A DNA stretch of 64,000 nucleotides, from positions 62,001 to 126,000 of the forward strand of contig NZ_MKKI01000041.1 of the NCBI RefSeq assembly GCF_001942345.1, read 5' to 3'. The notes beneath the pieces were generated by a model. It made no database searches and had not been told where the DNA came from. It saw only the letters and a program-made list of their open reading frames with translations. Positions 54,103-63,077 of the stretch are shown here, piece after piece (position 1 is the first letter of the stretch; each line of letters opens with the position of its first letter). A program made the position numbers and the translations under genes. The stretch comes from Corynebacterium sp. CNJ-954. GTDB taxonomy: Bacteria > Actinomycetota > Actinomycetes > Mycobacteriales > Mycobacteriaceae.

Positions 54103-55577
54103 CCCCGTCCCAGGCGGCTGTGGTGGCGCGAGTAGGCGAAGTACACGACGACGCCGATCGCCATCCACACCACGAACCTGATCCAGGTGTCCAGGGGCAG
54201 GTTCATCATCAGGTACAGGCACACCAGTGCCGCCAGCACCGGTACCACGGGGACGAACGGCACCTTGAAGGCGCGCGGGATGTCCGGCCGGGTACGCCGC
54301 AGGACGACCACCGCTACCGAGACCAGGATGAAGGCGAACAGTGTCCCGATGTTGACCAGCTCAGCCAGAGTCGACAGTGGCACGAAAGAAGAGATCACGG
54401 CGATGACCACACCGGTCATCGCCGTGATCTTGTAGGGGGTGCCGAACCTCGGGTGGGTGCGCGCCCACGACTCCGGCAGCAGACCGTCACGCGCCATGGC
54501 GAAGGCGACCCTGGTCTGGCCGAGGAACATGACCATCGCCACGACGATCAGTCCCACGCACGCGATGACAGCGATCAGATCGGCCATGAACGGCAGATCC
54601 ACCGCCTTGAATGCATTCGCCAAGGGAGCCCCGTCCGTCGGGTCGATGTCCTTGTAGGACTGCATCCCGGTGATCACCAGGGAGACCGTCACATACAACA
54701 CGGTGACGATCGCCAACGAGCCGATGATGCCGATGGGAAGGTCGCGTTGTGGATTCTTCGTCTCCTCGGCCGTGGTGGCGACCACGTCGAACCCGATGAA
54801 CGCGAAGAACACCAGGGCGGCCGCAGCCACCACACCGCCCCAGCCGAAGGTGGAGGGTTCCAGACCGAAGATGGTCTGCACCAGCGGGGCGTGCATCGCA
54901 CCGAGGTTCTCACCGCTGGTGCCCTCGGACGCCGGAACAAACGGACTCCAGTTCGAGGCATTGATGAAGAACATGCCGACGACGATGACCAGCAGTACGC
55001 CGATGATCTTCAGACCCGTGATGACCTGGTTGATCCGACTCGACAACTTGATGCCGGTGATCAGCACCACCGTCAGCCCGAGGATCAGCAGACCGGCGGG
55101 CAGGTTGATGTACCCGTCCTCTGCGGACTGCACGGCCTCGGGGATCTCGAAGGGTGTGCCCTCGAGTACCACGCCGAGGTAGTCACTGAACGACGTGGCC
55201 AGCGCCGAGGATGCCAATGTGAACTCAAGAACCAGGTCCCACCCGATGATCCACGCGATGAACTCGCCGACCGAGGCGTAGGTGAACGTGTACGCACTTC
55301 CTGCGACGGGGACGGTGGATCCCAACTCTGCGTAACACAGCGCCGCGAGGCCACAACCGATCCCGGCGATGATGAAGGACAGGGCGACCGCCGGCCCGGC
55401 GTGTGCGGCCGCGGCCTGCCCCGTGAGCACGAAGATCCCTGCGCCGATGCACACGCCGACCCCGAAGACCACGAGGTCGAGGGCACCGAGGTTCTTCTTC
55501 AGCGCGTGCTCGGGGTTCGTGGTGTCCGCAATCGACTGCTCAATCGACTTGGTTCTGAATATGCCGGATCTGCCCAT
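54024..55577 (-). CDS. APC-family amino acid permease
   Basis: A 517-aa transporter of the cationic-amino-acid (CAT/YfnA) type with about thirteen hydrophobic segments. The first block LDLVVFGVGVCIGAGIFVLTGQAAA has the GAGIF substrate motif. FFAFIGFDVVATTAEETKNPQRDLPIGI is the conserved TM6-7 segment. It lies next to the guanine deaminase gene, so import of a nitrogen source is likely; the exact amino acid is not predictable. Confidence 0.94.
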   Translation of the reverse strand: MGRSGIFRTKSIEQSIADTTNPEHALKKNLGALDLVVFGVGVCIGAGIFVLTGQAAAAHAGPAVALSFIIAGIGCGLAALCYAELGSTVPVAGSAYTFTYASVGEFIAWIIGWDLVLEFTLASSALATSFSDYLGVVLEGTPFEIPEAVQSAEDGYINLPAGLLILGLTVVLITGIKLSSRINQVITGLKIIGVLLVIVVGMFFINASNWSPFVPASEGTSGENLGAMHAPLVQTIFGLEPSTFGWGGVVAAAALVFFAFIGFDVVATTAEETKNPQRDLPIGIIGSLAIVTVLYVTVSLVITGMQSYKDIDPTDGAPLANAFKAVDLPFMADLIAVIACVGLIVVAMVMFLGQTRVAFAMARDGLLPESWARTHPRFGTPYKITAMTGVVIAVISSFVPLSTLAELVNIGTLFAFILVSVAVVVLRRTRPDIPRAFKVPFVPVVPVLAALVCLYLMMNLPLDTWIRFVVWMAIGVVVYFAYSRHHSRLGRGYVGEDNVATVAAPDTAPGSSTTGPA

Positions 55578-55688
55578 GTCCTCTGTTCCTCTCGGCCAAC
55601 GTAGAAAAAGAATCGTACTCCGGGACTGCGGTGCGGTCCTTTGGAGAACCTACGAACACCATGTTGTTTCGTCTAGCTGCCGGTGCCG

Positions 55689-56977
55689 TCAGACTCCGGC
55701 GACGACGGTCCGCGCCACGGCGCGTTCATCGCCGAGCACCATCGTGGCGAACAGGATCTCCTCGAGGGTCTCTGCCCCGTCCACCCGGTTACGCAGCACC
55801 GGCGTGTTCTGCGGGCCGGAAGGGTCGAGGACCACCAGGTCCGCGTCCTTGCCCGTCTCCAACGAACCGACCGATTCCTCGACCCCCAGTGCCTCGGCCC
55901 CGCCCAGGTCGCCAGACGCAGCAGTTGGCCGACGTCCAACGGAGCACCGAGCATGCGCGAGGCCTGGTATGCGGAGCCCAGGGTGACCAGCGGGGACAGG
56001 CTGGTCCCCGCTCCCACGTCCGACCCCAGACCCACACGCAGGCCCGCGACGGCCTGAGCCCGGGCAACCCCGAACATGCCCGAGCCCAGGAAGAAGTTGG
56101 ACGTGGGACAGTGCGCCACGGACGCCTCCGCCTGCCCCAGACGCCTCAGCTCACGGTCCGACAGGTGGACACCGTGGCCGAAGACCGACCGCCGACGGAC
56201 CAGCCCTGCCCGGTCATAGACGTCGGTGTAGTCACGTGTACCAGGAAACAAACTCCGCACCCGTGCGATCTCGGCGGTGTTCTCCGACAGGTGCGTCTGC
56301 ACCACGACGTCCGGGTAGGACGCGGCAAGCTCACCGAGGGCGGTGAGCTGGGCGTCCGACGACGTCGGTGCGAAGCGCGGGGTGATCGCGTATTCCAGAC
56401 GCCCGACACCGTGCCACCTCTCCAGCAACGCGAGGCTGTCCTCCACCGCGGAGGACGGGGTGTCGAGCAGGTGGTCGGGTGCGTTACGGTCCATGCACAC
56501 CTTGCCGGTGATGATCCGCAGGTTCTTCCTCTGAGCCTGCCGGAACAGCGCATCCGCACTCCCGGGGTGCACCGTGGCGTACACACACGCGGTGGTCACA
56601 CCGTTGTCCACGAGCTGGTCGGTGAAGAAGTCCGCCACCCGGTCGGCGTGGGTGTCGTCGGCGAACTGAGACTCGGTGGGGAAGGTGAACCGATCCAACC
56701 AGTCGAGCAGTTCCAGCCCCGGGGACGCGATCATGCCGATCTGCGGGTAGTGCACGTGGGCATCGACAAAACCCGGCACGATGAACCGGTCACCGTGATC
56801 CTCGACCAGCGCACCGGGGTGCCGGGCCAGGACGTCCCGCACATCGCCGACGTCCAGGATCGCGCCGTCGGCGTGCGCGACCGCACCGGCCGGGATGTCG
56901 AGGAAACCGTCGGTGGCGGACGTGGTCGGGGTGACGACGTGACCGAGGACGACAGTCGCACGTGTGCCGCCTGTCAT
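55689..56977 (-). pseudogene. guaD: Guanine deaminase, frameshifted near C-terminus
   Basis: Converts guanine to xanthine. Zinc motif PGFVDAHVHYPQIG near residue 70, further ligands in VQTHLSENTAE and SVFGHGVHLSD, and GLGSDVGAGTSLS near residue 325. After LLRLATW (about 55905) the frame shifts; adding one base near GGGCGGGGCC restores ALGVEESVGSLETGKDADLV and a stop at 55689. All catalytic residues precede the break. The ATG overlaps the permease stop by ATGA. Confidence 0.9.
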
Positions 56978-58428
56978 CGGACCACCTGGCCGGCCGTCAC
57001 GTCCGGCACATCGACGGCGCCGTCCCCGTCCGGAAAGGACGGCTCCGCCAGATGACCACCGCCCTGCCGGTTGAGCAGCAGGTTCAGCAGGATCACGGTC
57101 ACGGCACCCACGGTGATCCCGCTGTCCAGGATCATCTCCAGGCCGGACGGGACATTCGCGTACAGTCCGTCGAACACGGTGGGCAGCATCGCCGTGGCGA
57201 TCGACACACCGACGATCAGTGCACGGGTCTCCGTCCAGATCACGGTGGACAGCGTCCTGATACCCGCTGCGGCAACCATGCCGAACAGGGCGACGCCCGC
57301 GCCACCGAGGACGGGGGACGGAATGCCGGTGGCGATCTCACCGACCTTCGGCAGCAGTCCGAGGACAATGAGGATCAACCCGGACGCCGTCACCACGAAC
57401 CGGCTGGCGATCCGCGACAGCGACACCAGGCCCACGTTCTGTGCGAAGGCGGAGTAAGGGAAGGTGTTGAAGACACCACCGACGAAGGTGGCCAGACCGT
57501 CGGCGCGCAGACCGTCCGCGAGGGTGCGTGCCGTCGCACGACGACCGGTGATGTCACCGACGGCGACGATGTCTCCGCTGGTCTCCGTCATGATCACCAG
57601 ACCGACCAACACCATGGTGAGGATGGAGGCGATGTCGAACGTGGGTGTGCCGAACTGGAACGGCGTGGGCACACCGACCCAGTCCGCGTCCACCACAGCC
57701 GAGAAGTCGCTGGCCCCCACGAACACCCCGGCGACGGTACCGACGAGGATGCCGCCCAGCACCGCCATCGACGTCCACGCCGCCGGAGCGAAACGGTGGA
57801 TGCAGATCACGGTGATGAGTGTACCCAGCGCCAGCAGGAAGTTCTGCCCCGTTCCCTGCTCCTCCGCAGGCCCGTTCTGGTTGAAGAGCCACCCGGCTGC
57901 GACCGACAGCAGCGACAGTCCCACCACGGTGATGATCGTTCCGATGACCAGTGGAGGGAAGTACTTCACGATCTTGGCGAAGAACGGTGCGACGAGCATC
58001 ATGACCACGCCGGTGGCGATGACCGACCCGTAGATCGCCGTGATGCCGTGTTCCGACCCGATCGCGATCATCGGGGCGACCGACACAAACGACACACCCT
58101 GGATCAACGGCAACCGTGCACCGAACCGCCAGAACCCGAGGGACTGGATCACCGAGGCGACACCGGCGACGAACAGGTCGGCGACGATGAGGTGGTGCAT
58201 GTCCCCGGCATCGAATTCACCGGCAGCGACGAGTGCACCGCCGACGATGAGGGGGACGGCGATAGCACCGGCATACATCGCCAGCACATGCTGGAGGCCC
58301 AGGATGAACATCCTGACCAGCGGCGGACGCTGGTCGACGGGGTGGGTGCCGTCGGCGGCGACGGCACCGATCGTACCGGGGATGTTCTGTGCGCTCTGCA
58401 CATTCTCTGCACTCTCTGCGCTCTCCAC
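56974..58428 (-). CDS. NCS2-family xanthine/urate permease
   Basis: A 484-aa nucleobase-cation symporter with about fourteen hydrophobic segments. The signature QxxQ-like and NCS2 motifs are in MFILGLQHVLAMYAGAIAVPLIVGG, then FGARLPLIQGVSFVSVAPMIAIG, and FNTFPYSAFAQNVGLVSLSRIASRFV. It is of the urate/xanthine class, not the uracil class, by the QNVGL block and the setting. GTG start. It is 9 nt downstream of the HIU hydrolase gene. Confidence 0.94.
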   Translation of the reverse strand: MESAESAENVQSAQNIPGTIGAVAADGTHPVDQRPPLVRMFILGLQHVLAMYAGAIAVPLIVGGALVAAGEFDAGDMHHLIVADLFVAGVASVIQSLGFWRFGARLPLIQGVSFVSVAPMIAIGSEHGITAIYGSVIATGVVMMLVAPFFAKIVKYFPPLVIGTIITVVGLSLLSVAAGWLFNQNGPAEEQGTGQNFLLALGTLITVICIHRFAPAAWTSMAVLGGILVGTVAGVFVGASDFSAVVDADWVGVPTPFQFGTPTFDIASILTMVLVGLVIMTETSGDIVAVGDITGRRATARTLADGLRADGLATFVGGVFNTFPYSAFAQNVGLVSLSRIASRFVVTASGLILIVLGLLPKVGEIATGIPSPVLGGAGVALFGMVAAAGIRTLSTVIWTETRALIVGVSIATAMLPTVFDGLYANVPSGLEMILDSGITVGAVTVILLNLLLNRQGGGHLAEPSFPDGDGAVDVPDVTAGQVVR

Positions 58429-58437
58429 CCTGCGGCC

Positions 58438-58767
58438 TCAGCTTCCCTGGTAGGTCGAGTAACCGAACGGTGACAGCAGCAACGGGACGTGGAGGTGCCC
58501 GTCTGGGCCGCCGCGCTCAGCCGTAACGTGGAAGGTGACGTCGACGTAGGGGTAGAGCGACGATATGCCGGCCTCGGCGAGATACGTGCCGGTGTCGAAG
58601 CTCAGACGGTACGTCCCGGGCTCCAGTTCCGCGATGAAACGGTGACGGCCGTCGGCGTTGGTGGACCCGGATTCGACCAGGGTGGCCTGCCCGGTGTAGA
58701 GACCTACCGTGAGGCCGGCGGCCGGGGCTCCGGTGGCGGTGTTCAGGACGTGGGTGGACAGACTCAT
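58438..58767 (-). CDS. 5-hydroxyisourate hydrolase
   Basis: A 109-aa transthyretin-like enzyme that converts 5-hydroxyisourate to OHCU. It opens LSTHVLNTATGAPAAGLTV with the catalytic His near residue 6, and ends YSTYQGS, the YRGS-type catalytic tail with a Gln at the Arg position. Second and third family blocks are TNADGRHRF and PYVDVTFHV. It overlaps the OHCU decarboxylase gene by ATGA. Confidence 0.95.
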   Translation of the reverse strand: MSLSTHVLNTATGAPAAGLTVGLYTGQATLVESGSTNADGRHRFIAELEPGTYRLSFDTGTYLAEAGISSLYPYVDVTFHVTAERGGPDGHLHVPLLLSPFGYSTYQGS

Positions 58768-59321
58768 GCCTCGTCCTCACCGCGCTCAGCGTCGGACACG
58801 AAACCCCGCAACCGCACCTGGTTGATGGCGTCCAGGTTGTCGACCACGACCGGCCACTCGTCCTCCGGCTCGTGGGAGAGTCGCTCGACAAGGTTGTCGA
58901 GGATCTGGCGGCTGTCCCGTCCGGCCGCCCGGATCAGGAAGTTCCACCCGAACTTGTCCCGGTAGGTGGGCTGCAGGTTCCGGATCGCCTGTAACTCTCC
59001 TTGTTCCGTGGCCTGTTCCGTGGCTGCCGTCTGCTCGGCGGCGGACAGGCTCCCTGCGGCGACCGCACCCCCGATGGGCGGGTGGGCGTTGACGGACTCG
59101 AGGATCTCCGCCTCGTCCTGTTCCTGGAGCAGGACCGATGCTGTCGCACACAGAGCGTCGACGGTGACGAACGGGCGGAGGTCGACGAGGGCTGCCGCGA
59201 GCGTCCCGCTGGCGAAGAGTTCCGACAGCCGGTCGACGAGCGCTGCAGTGTCGACGGCCGCCACCCGGTTGAACTCCTCGACCGTGACGGTGACGGGGAT
59301 CGGTGTCACTGGTGTTGTCAT
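58764..59321 (-). CDS. OHCU decarboxylase
   Basis: A 185-aa 2-oxo-4-hydroxy-4-carboxy-5-ureidoimidazoline decarboxylase, which makes S-allantoin. The active-site histidine and proline are in NAHPPIGG near residue 80. The block TYRDKFGWNFLIRAAGRD is the standard family end. The ATG at 59321 gives a normal size. It is first in the operon with HIU hydrolase, permease and guanine deaminase. A weak repeat CTGTC-10 nt-GACAG (59416-59435) lies upstream. Confidence 0.95.
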   Translation of the reverse strand: MTTPVTPIPVTVTVEEFNRVAAVDTAALVDRLSELFASGTLAAALVDLRPFVTVDALCATASVLLQEQDEAEILESVNAHPPIGGAVAAGSLSAAEQTAATEQATEQGELQAIRNLQPTYRDKFGWNFLIRAAGRDSRQILDNLVERLSHEPEDEWPVVVDNLDAINQVRLRGFVSDAERGEDEA

Positions 59322-59506
59322 GGGACACAGTCTCGACGTCTCCTGTTTCCCGCGGGTTACCCCGGAATTACCCGGGCGAGAAATCCGGACCAATCATTTC
59401 AAGGGGAATGAATGACTGTCAGTCCACATAGACAGCATGGTCTACTTCTGGCTCAGTGTGATCCACGACATCCATCCACCCTGACCTGAACGAAAGGGGG
59501 CCCGGT

Positions 59507-61156
59507 GTGGCCCTGCTCCAGAGCCTGACCCGCTCACCCACCACTCCCGGAACTCCACGACCGTGGCGCCCGACATACGGTGGCGTGACCATGCCGGCAC
59601 TGACCGTGCTCACGATCCTTACCGCGCTCAGCGTCATCAGCACCCTCACCGCGTGCACCTCAGCAGTCGGTGAAAGACTCGCCGCAGCCGACGGCGCCCC
59701 CGTCGACGGAGGAACTGCCCGGGTGGGAACACCCAACGACCTGAGCCCCAAGACCCTGTACTCGGGTGGTGGGATCGCAGAACTCACCGTGACCGGCAAT
59801 GTCTTCGAGACCCTCACCAAATACGACCACGACGGCCTCGATCCACAGCCGGTTCTCGCCCGGTCCTGGGACACCAGTGCCGACGGAACCCACGTGACCG
59901 TGCATCTCCGGGACAACGTCACCTTCCACAACGGCGAAACCCTGGACTCCCGGGACGTCAAGGCCAGCTTCGACAACTACTCCGACCCGTCCCGCGCAGG
60001 TCAGCTGGCCCGTACCGCCCAGCAGATCGATGACATCACCACCCCGGATCCGCTGACCGTGGAGTTCACGTTCACCCGTGCCGTCAACAACATCATCGAC
60101 CTGTTCGAGTTCGTCCCTGTCATCGAGGACTCCACCATCGACGGATTCAACAACGGCACGGCCTTTGTCGGCACCGGTCCGTTCAGTTTCGACGAGTGGC
60201 AGCGCGGCAGCCACCTGCGGCTCGGAGCCTACGACGGTTACCGTGACGGCGCCCCGACCATCGACGGCATCGAGGTCGTCGTGGTGCCCGACAGTCAGAC
60301 GCAGTTCGCGCAACTCCGTTCCGGGCAACTGGACGTACTCCCCGCAGTCGACCCCCGCGACGCCGAAGCCCTTGAGGACAACGATCTGTTCCATGTCACC
60401 GAGAAGGCCGGCACCGGTGCCACCTACTACACAGGGATGAACGTGCAGGCACCGACATTCCGCGACAAACGCGTCCGCCAGGCCGTCGCCTACGCCGTCG
60501 ACCGCGACCGGATCCTCGACGAGGTCTACCAGGGACGCGGCTACACCCAGTCCCTGCCGTGGCCGGAAGACTCCGCCGCCTACGACGCCGACCGCAACGA
60601 CACCTACCAGCACGACCTCGACAAGGCGCGCTCCCTGGTCAAGGACGTTGAAGCCGAGGATGGCCCCTTGCCCTCGACGATCCTGTCCTACCGGGGCGCG
60701 GACCCGACCGAACAGAACACCGCACAGATCATCAGAGCCGATCTCGCCGACATCGGTGTCACCGTGGACCTGCAGCCCTTGGAAGCAGGAGTCCACGGGG
60801 AGAAGCTACGGAACTCCGGATTCGACGGCATGTGGCTGCTGAGCCACGACTTCGTCCAGTACACCCCGTCCACGCTGACGGTCAGCGCCTTCCCCTTCAA
60901 TTCAGAGAAGAACACGTCGAACTTCTACAGCGAGCGGTACTCGACGGCCGCCGACGACGCCTGGCTCGCAGGCGACCCCGACTCTCCGGCGGCGCAGGCC
61001 GCGTACGACAGGCTCAACGACATCCTGCTCGACGAAGCTTTTCTTGTCGAGCTCATCCGCCCCGACGCCCCGCTCGTCTCCGCCTCCAACCTACGCGACG
61101 TGACATGGACAAAACGCTCCGAACCCGTGTTCACCGACGCCACCTTCACCGCCTAA
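59507..61156 (+). CDS. Peptide/nickel-type ABC substrate-binding lipoprotein (SBP family 5)
   Basis: A 549-aa class II binding protein for oligopeptides or nickel. The GTG at 59507 follows AAAGGGGG; an ATG at 59591 just before the hydrophobic signal (LTVLTILTALSVISTLTAC) is the other choice. The lipobox is LTAC. Family blocks are GTPNDLSPKTLYSGGG, then TVHLRDNVTFHNGETLDSRDV near residue 130, and AVAYAVDRDRILDEVYQG. The adjacent permease and ATPase genes follow. The specificity, peptide or metal, is not set by sequence alone. Confidence 0.93.
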   Translation: MALLQSLTRSPTTPGTPRPWRPTYGGVTMPALTVLTILTALSVISTLTACTSAVGERLAAADGAPVDGGTARVGTPNDLSPKTLYSGGGIAELTVTGNVFETLTKYDHDGLDPQPVLARSWDTSADGTHVTVHLRDNVTFHNGETLDSRDVKASFDNYSDPSRAGQLARTAQQIDDITTPDPLTVEFTFTRAVNNIIDLFEFVPVIEDSTIDGFNNGTAFVGTGPFSFDEWQRGSHLRLGAYDGYRDGAPTIDGIEVVVVPDSQTQFAQLRSGQLDVLPAVDPRDAEALEDNDLFHVTEKAGTGATYYTGMNVQAPTFRDKRVRQAVAYAVDRDRILDEVYQGRGYTQSLPWPEDSAAYDADRNDTYQHDLDKARSLVKDVEAEDGPLPSTILSYRGADPTEQNTAQIIRADLADIGVTVDLQPLEAGVHGEKLRNSGFDGMWLLSHDFVQYTPSTLTVSAFPFNSEKNTSNFYSERYSTAADDAWLAGDPDSPAAQAAYDRLNDILLDEAFLVELIRPDAPLVSASNLRDVTWTKRSEPVFTDATFTA

Positions 61157-61167
61157 GGACCCCGACC

Positions 61168-62136
61168 GTGCACACCCTCACCCCGTTCCTCCTCAGACGC
61201 CTCCCGTCCGCCGTCGCGGTGGTCGCCGTCGGATCGGTCATCGTCTTTGCCCTCCTCCGGCTCATCCCCGGCGACCCCGCCGAAGCCCTGGCCGGCTCCG
61301 ACGCCCCACCCGAGGCAGTCGACGCGATCCGTACCACTCTCGGGCTCAACGAGTCCCCTGTCAGCCAGTACTTCTCCTGGATCGGCTCGCTGCTGACGCT
61401 CCATCTCGGCGACTCGCTGGTCATCGGTGGTGACATCGGCTCGCTCATCAGTGAAGCGGCGGGACGGACACTACTGCTCACCATGGCAGCAGTACTCGTC
61501 GCCGTCATTCTCGCCCTCATCGTCAGCGTCGGAGCTGAACTGGTCAACCGTCCATGGGCGCGGGCCCTGGCGACCGCGTTCGCCACCCTCGGGGTCGCAC
61601 TGCCCACCTTCGTCACCGGGGCCCTGGCGATCATCGTATTCGGCGTGGTGTTCCTCGTGCTGCCAGCGGGCGGCATCCCCCGCGACGGGCTGCTCGACCG
61701 CCCCGACATCACGGTCCAGTACCTGGCGCTGCCTGCACTCTGTCTGGCGCTGCCTGCAGCAGCGACACTGACCCGGTTCCTCGACGAGTCCATCCGGTCC
61801 GAACTCGGCCAGCCCTACGTCACCACCGCCCGGGCCCTCGGGATCTCCCGTCGCCGAATCCTGCTCACCCAGGTGCTCCCCAATGCCCTGCCTCCGGCAG
61901 TGACCGTCCTGGGCCTGCAGATCGGTCAGCTCCTCGGCGGCGCCGTGATCATCGAGGCACTGTTCGCCTGGCCGGGACTCGGCCACCTCATCCACCAGGC
62001 CGTCACGGTCCGGGACTACCCGGTGGTGCAGGTCCTTCTCCTGCTGTCCGTCGTGCTCTTCGTGCTCATCCAGTTGATCACCGACCTGCTCCACACCACC
62101 CTCGACCCCCGCATCCGACTGGAGGGTACCCGATGA
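61168..62136 (+). CDS. DppB/NikB-type ABC permease
   Basis: A 322-aa permease with six hydrophobic segments. The first is RRLPSAVAVVAVGSVIVFALLRLIPGDPAE, with the RLIPGDPA motif of the family. The EAA loop is YVTTARALGISRRRILLTQVLPNALPP. GTG start at 61168 follows AAGGA by about 9 nt. It overlaps the second permease by ATGA. The longer frame upstream is not supported. Confidence 0.94.
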   Translation: MHTLTPFLLRRLPSAVAVVAVGSVIVFALLRLIPGDPAEALAGSDAPPEAVDAIRTTLGLNESPVSQYFSWIGSLLTLHLGDSLVIGGDIGSLISEAAGRTLLLTMAAVLVAVILALIVSVGAELVNRPWARALATAFATLGVALPTFVTGALAIIVFGVVFLVLPAGGIPRDGLLDRPDITVQYLALPALCLALPAAATLTRFLDESIRSELGQPYVTTARALGISRRRILLTQVLPNALPPAVTVLGLQIGQLLGGAVIIEALFAWPGLGHLIHQAVTVRDYPVVQVLLLLSVVLFVLIQLITDLLHTTLDPRIRLEGTR

Positions 62137-63077
62137 GCACCGTCAATCACCCCGTCCCCGGTGCGACCGGCCTGAACCGGCCGGACCTGACCCCGGGCGA
62201 CCCCGCCCGTTCCACCAGGCACCGTCGTGCCGCCTCCCGAGGGGGCAGCACCGCCACGTCCGGACGCCGACTCACGCATGCACTCACCCACGGCCGCGGC
62301 CTCGTCGGCGTCATACTCTTCGGACTGGTCGTCCTCGCGGGGATTCTCGCCCCGGTCATCTCGCCGTACTCCCCGGACGAGCAGATCACCGGGGCGAACC
62401 TGCTCAGCCCGTCCTGGAGCCACTGGTTCGGCACCGACACCGCCAACCAGGACATCTTCTCCCGTACCCTCCACGGAATCCGGGCGAACCTGCTGATCAT
62501 CTTCATCGCCGTACCGCTCGGGGCGGCGACCGGTGTCCTGCTGGGTTTAGTCAGTGCGCAGTGGCGCTGGGTGGACACGCTCATGCAACGCACCTTCGAC
62601 CTGATCCTCGCCTTTCCCACGATCATTCTCGCCATCGCTCTGACCATGATCCTCGGGCCGGGGCTGACCACCGTCGCCGTGGTTGTGGCCCTCGCCGAGA
62701 TACCGGTGTTCGGCCGACTCACCCGGTCCATGGCTCTCTCCGTCCGCGAGCGGCCCTACGTTGAATCAGCGCGCGCGGTGGGCGCGTCCGAGACATGGAT
62801 CCTGCGCAACCACATTCTGCCGAGCAGTGTGGAACCCCTGGTCGTGCAGCTGGCTCTGGCGATGTCCGTCGGAGTGTTCATCGAAGGTGCCATGAGTTTC
62901 CTCGGACTCGGTGTCGTTCCGCCAACTCCCTCACTCGGCAGCCTGATCCAGGAGGGCGTCGCCTACGCCTACCATGCACCGTTCTTCGCCGTCGGTCCAC
63001 TCGTGGTCGTCGTCGTCCTGATCCTCGCTCTGCTCCTGATCGCACAGGCACTGTCCCGCGCCACCAGGGTCTCATGA
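62133..63077 (+). CDS. DppC/NikC-type ABC permease
   Basis: A 314-aa permease with about six hydrophobic segments and a basic N-terminal cytosolic tail of 50 residues. The block SPSWSHWFGTDTANQDIFSRTLHGIRANL is the standard DppC opening, and YVESARAVGASETWILRNHILPSSVEP is its EAA loop. It partners DppB. ATGA overlaps join both neighbours. Confidence 0.94.
   Translation: MSTVNHPVPGATGLNRPDLTPGDPARSTRHRRAASRGGSTATSGRRLTHALTHGRGLVGVILFGLVVLAGILAPVISPYSPDEQITGANLLSPSWSHWFGTDTANQDIFSRTLHGIRANLLIIFIAVPLGAATGVLLGLVSAQWRWVDTLMQRTFDLILAFPTIILAIALTMILGPGLTTVAVVVALAEIPVFGRLTRSMALSVRERPYVESARAVGASETWILRNHILPSSVEPLVVQLALAMSVGVFIEGAMSFLGLGVVPPTPSLGSLIQEGVAYAYHAPFFAVGPLVVVVVLILALLLIAQALSRATRVS

Noticed and set aside
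53859-55604. A 581-codon plus-strand open frame opposite the amino-acid permease
   Set aside because: Antisense frame of a clear APC transporter; no domain recognisable.
56962-58473. A long plus-strand frame opposite the NCS2 permease
   Set aside because: Composition is that of an antisense high-GC shadow, and the opposite strand has all NCS2 motifs.
59416-59435. CTGTC-10 nt-GACAG repeat as purine-regulator operator
   Set aside because: Five-base arms are too short to claim; mentioned only under the OHCU gene.
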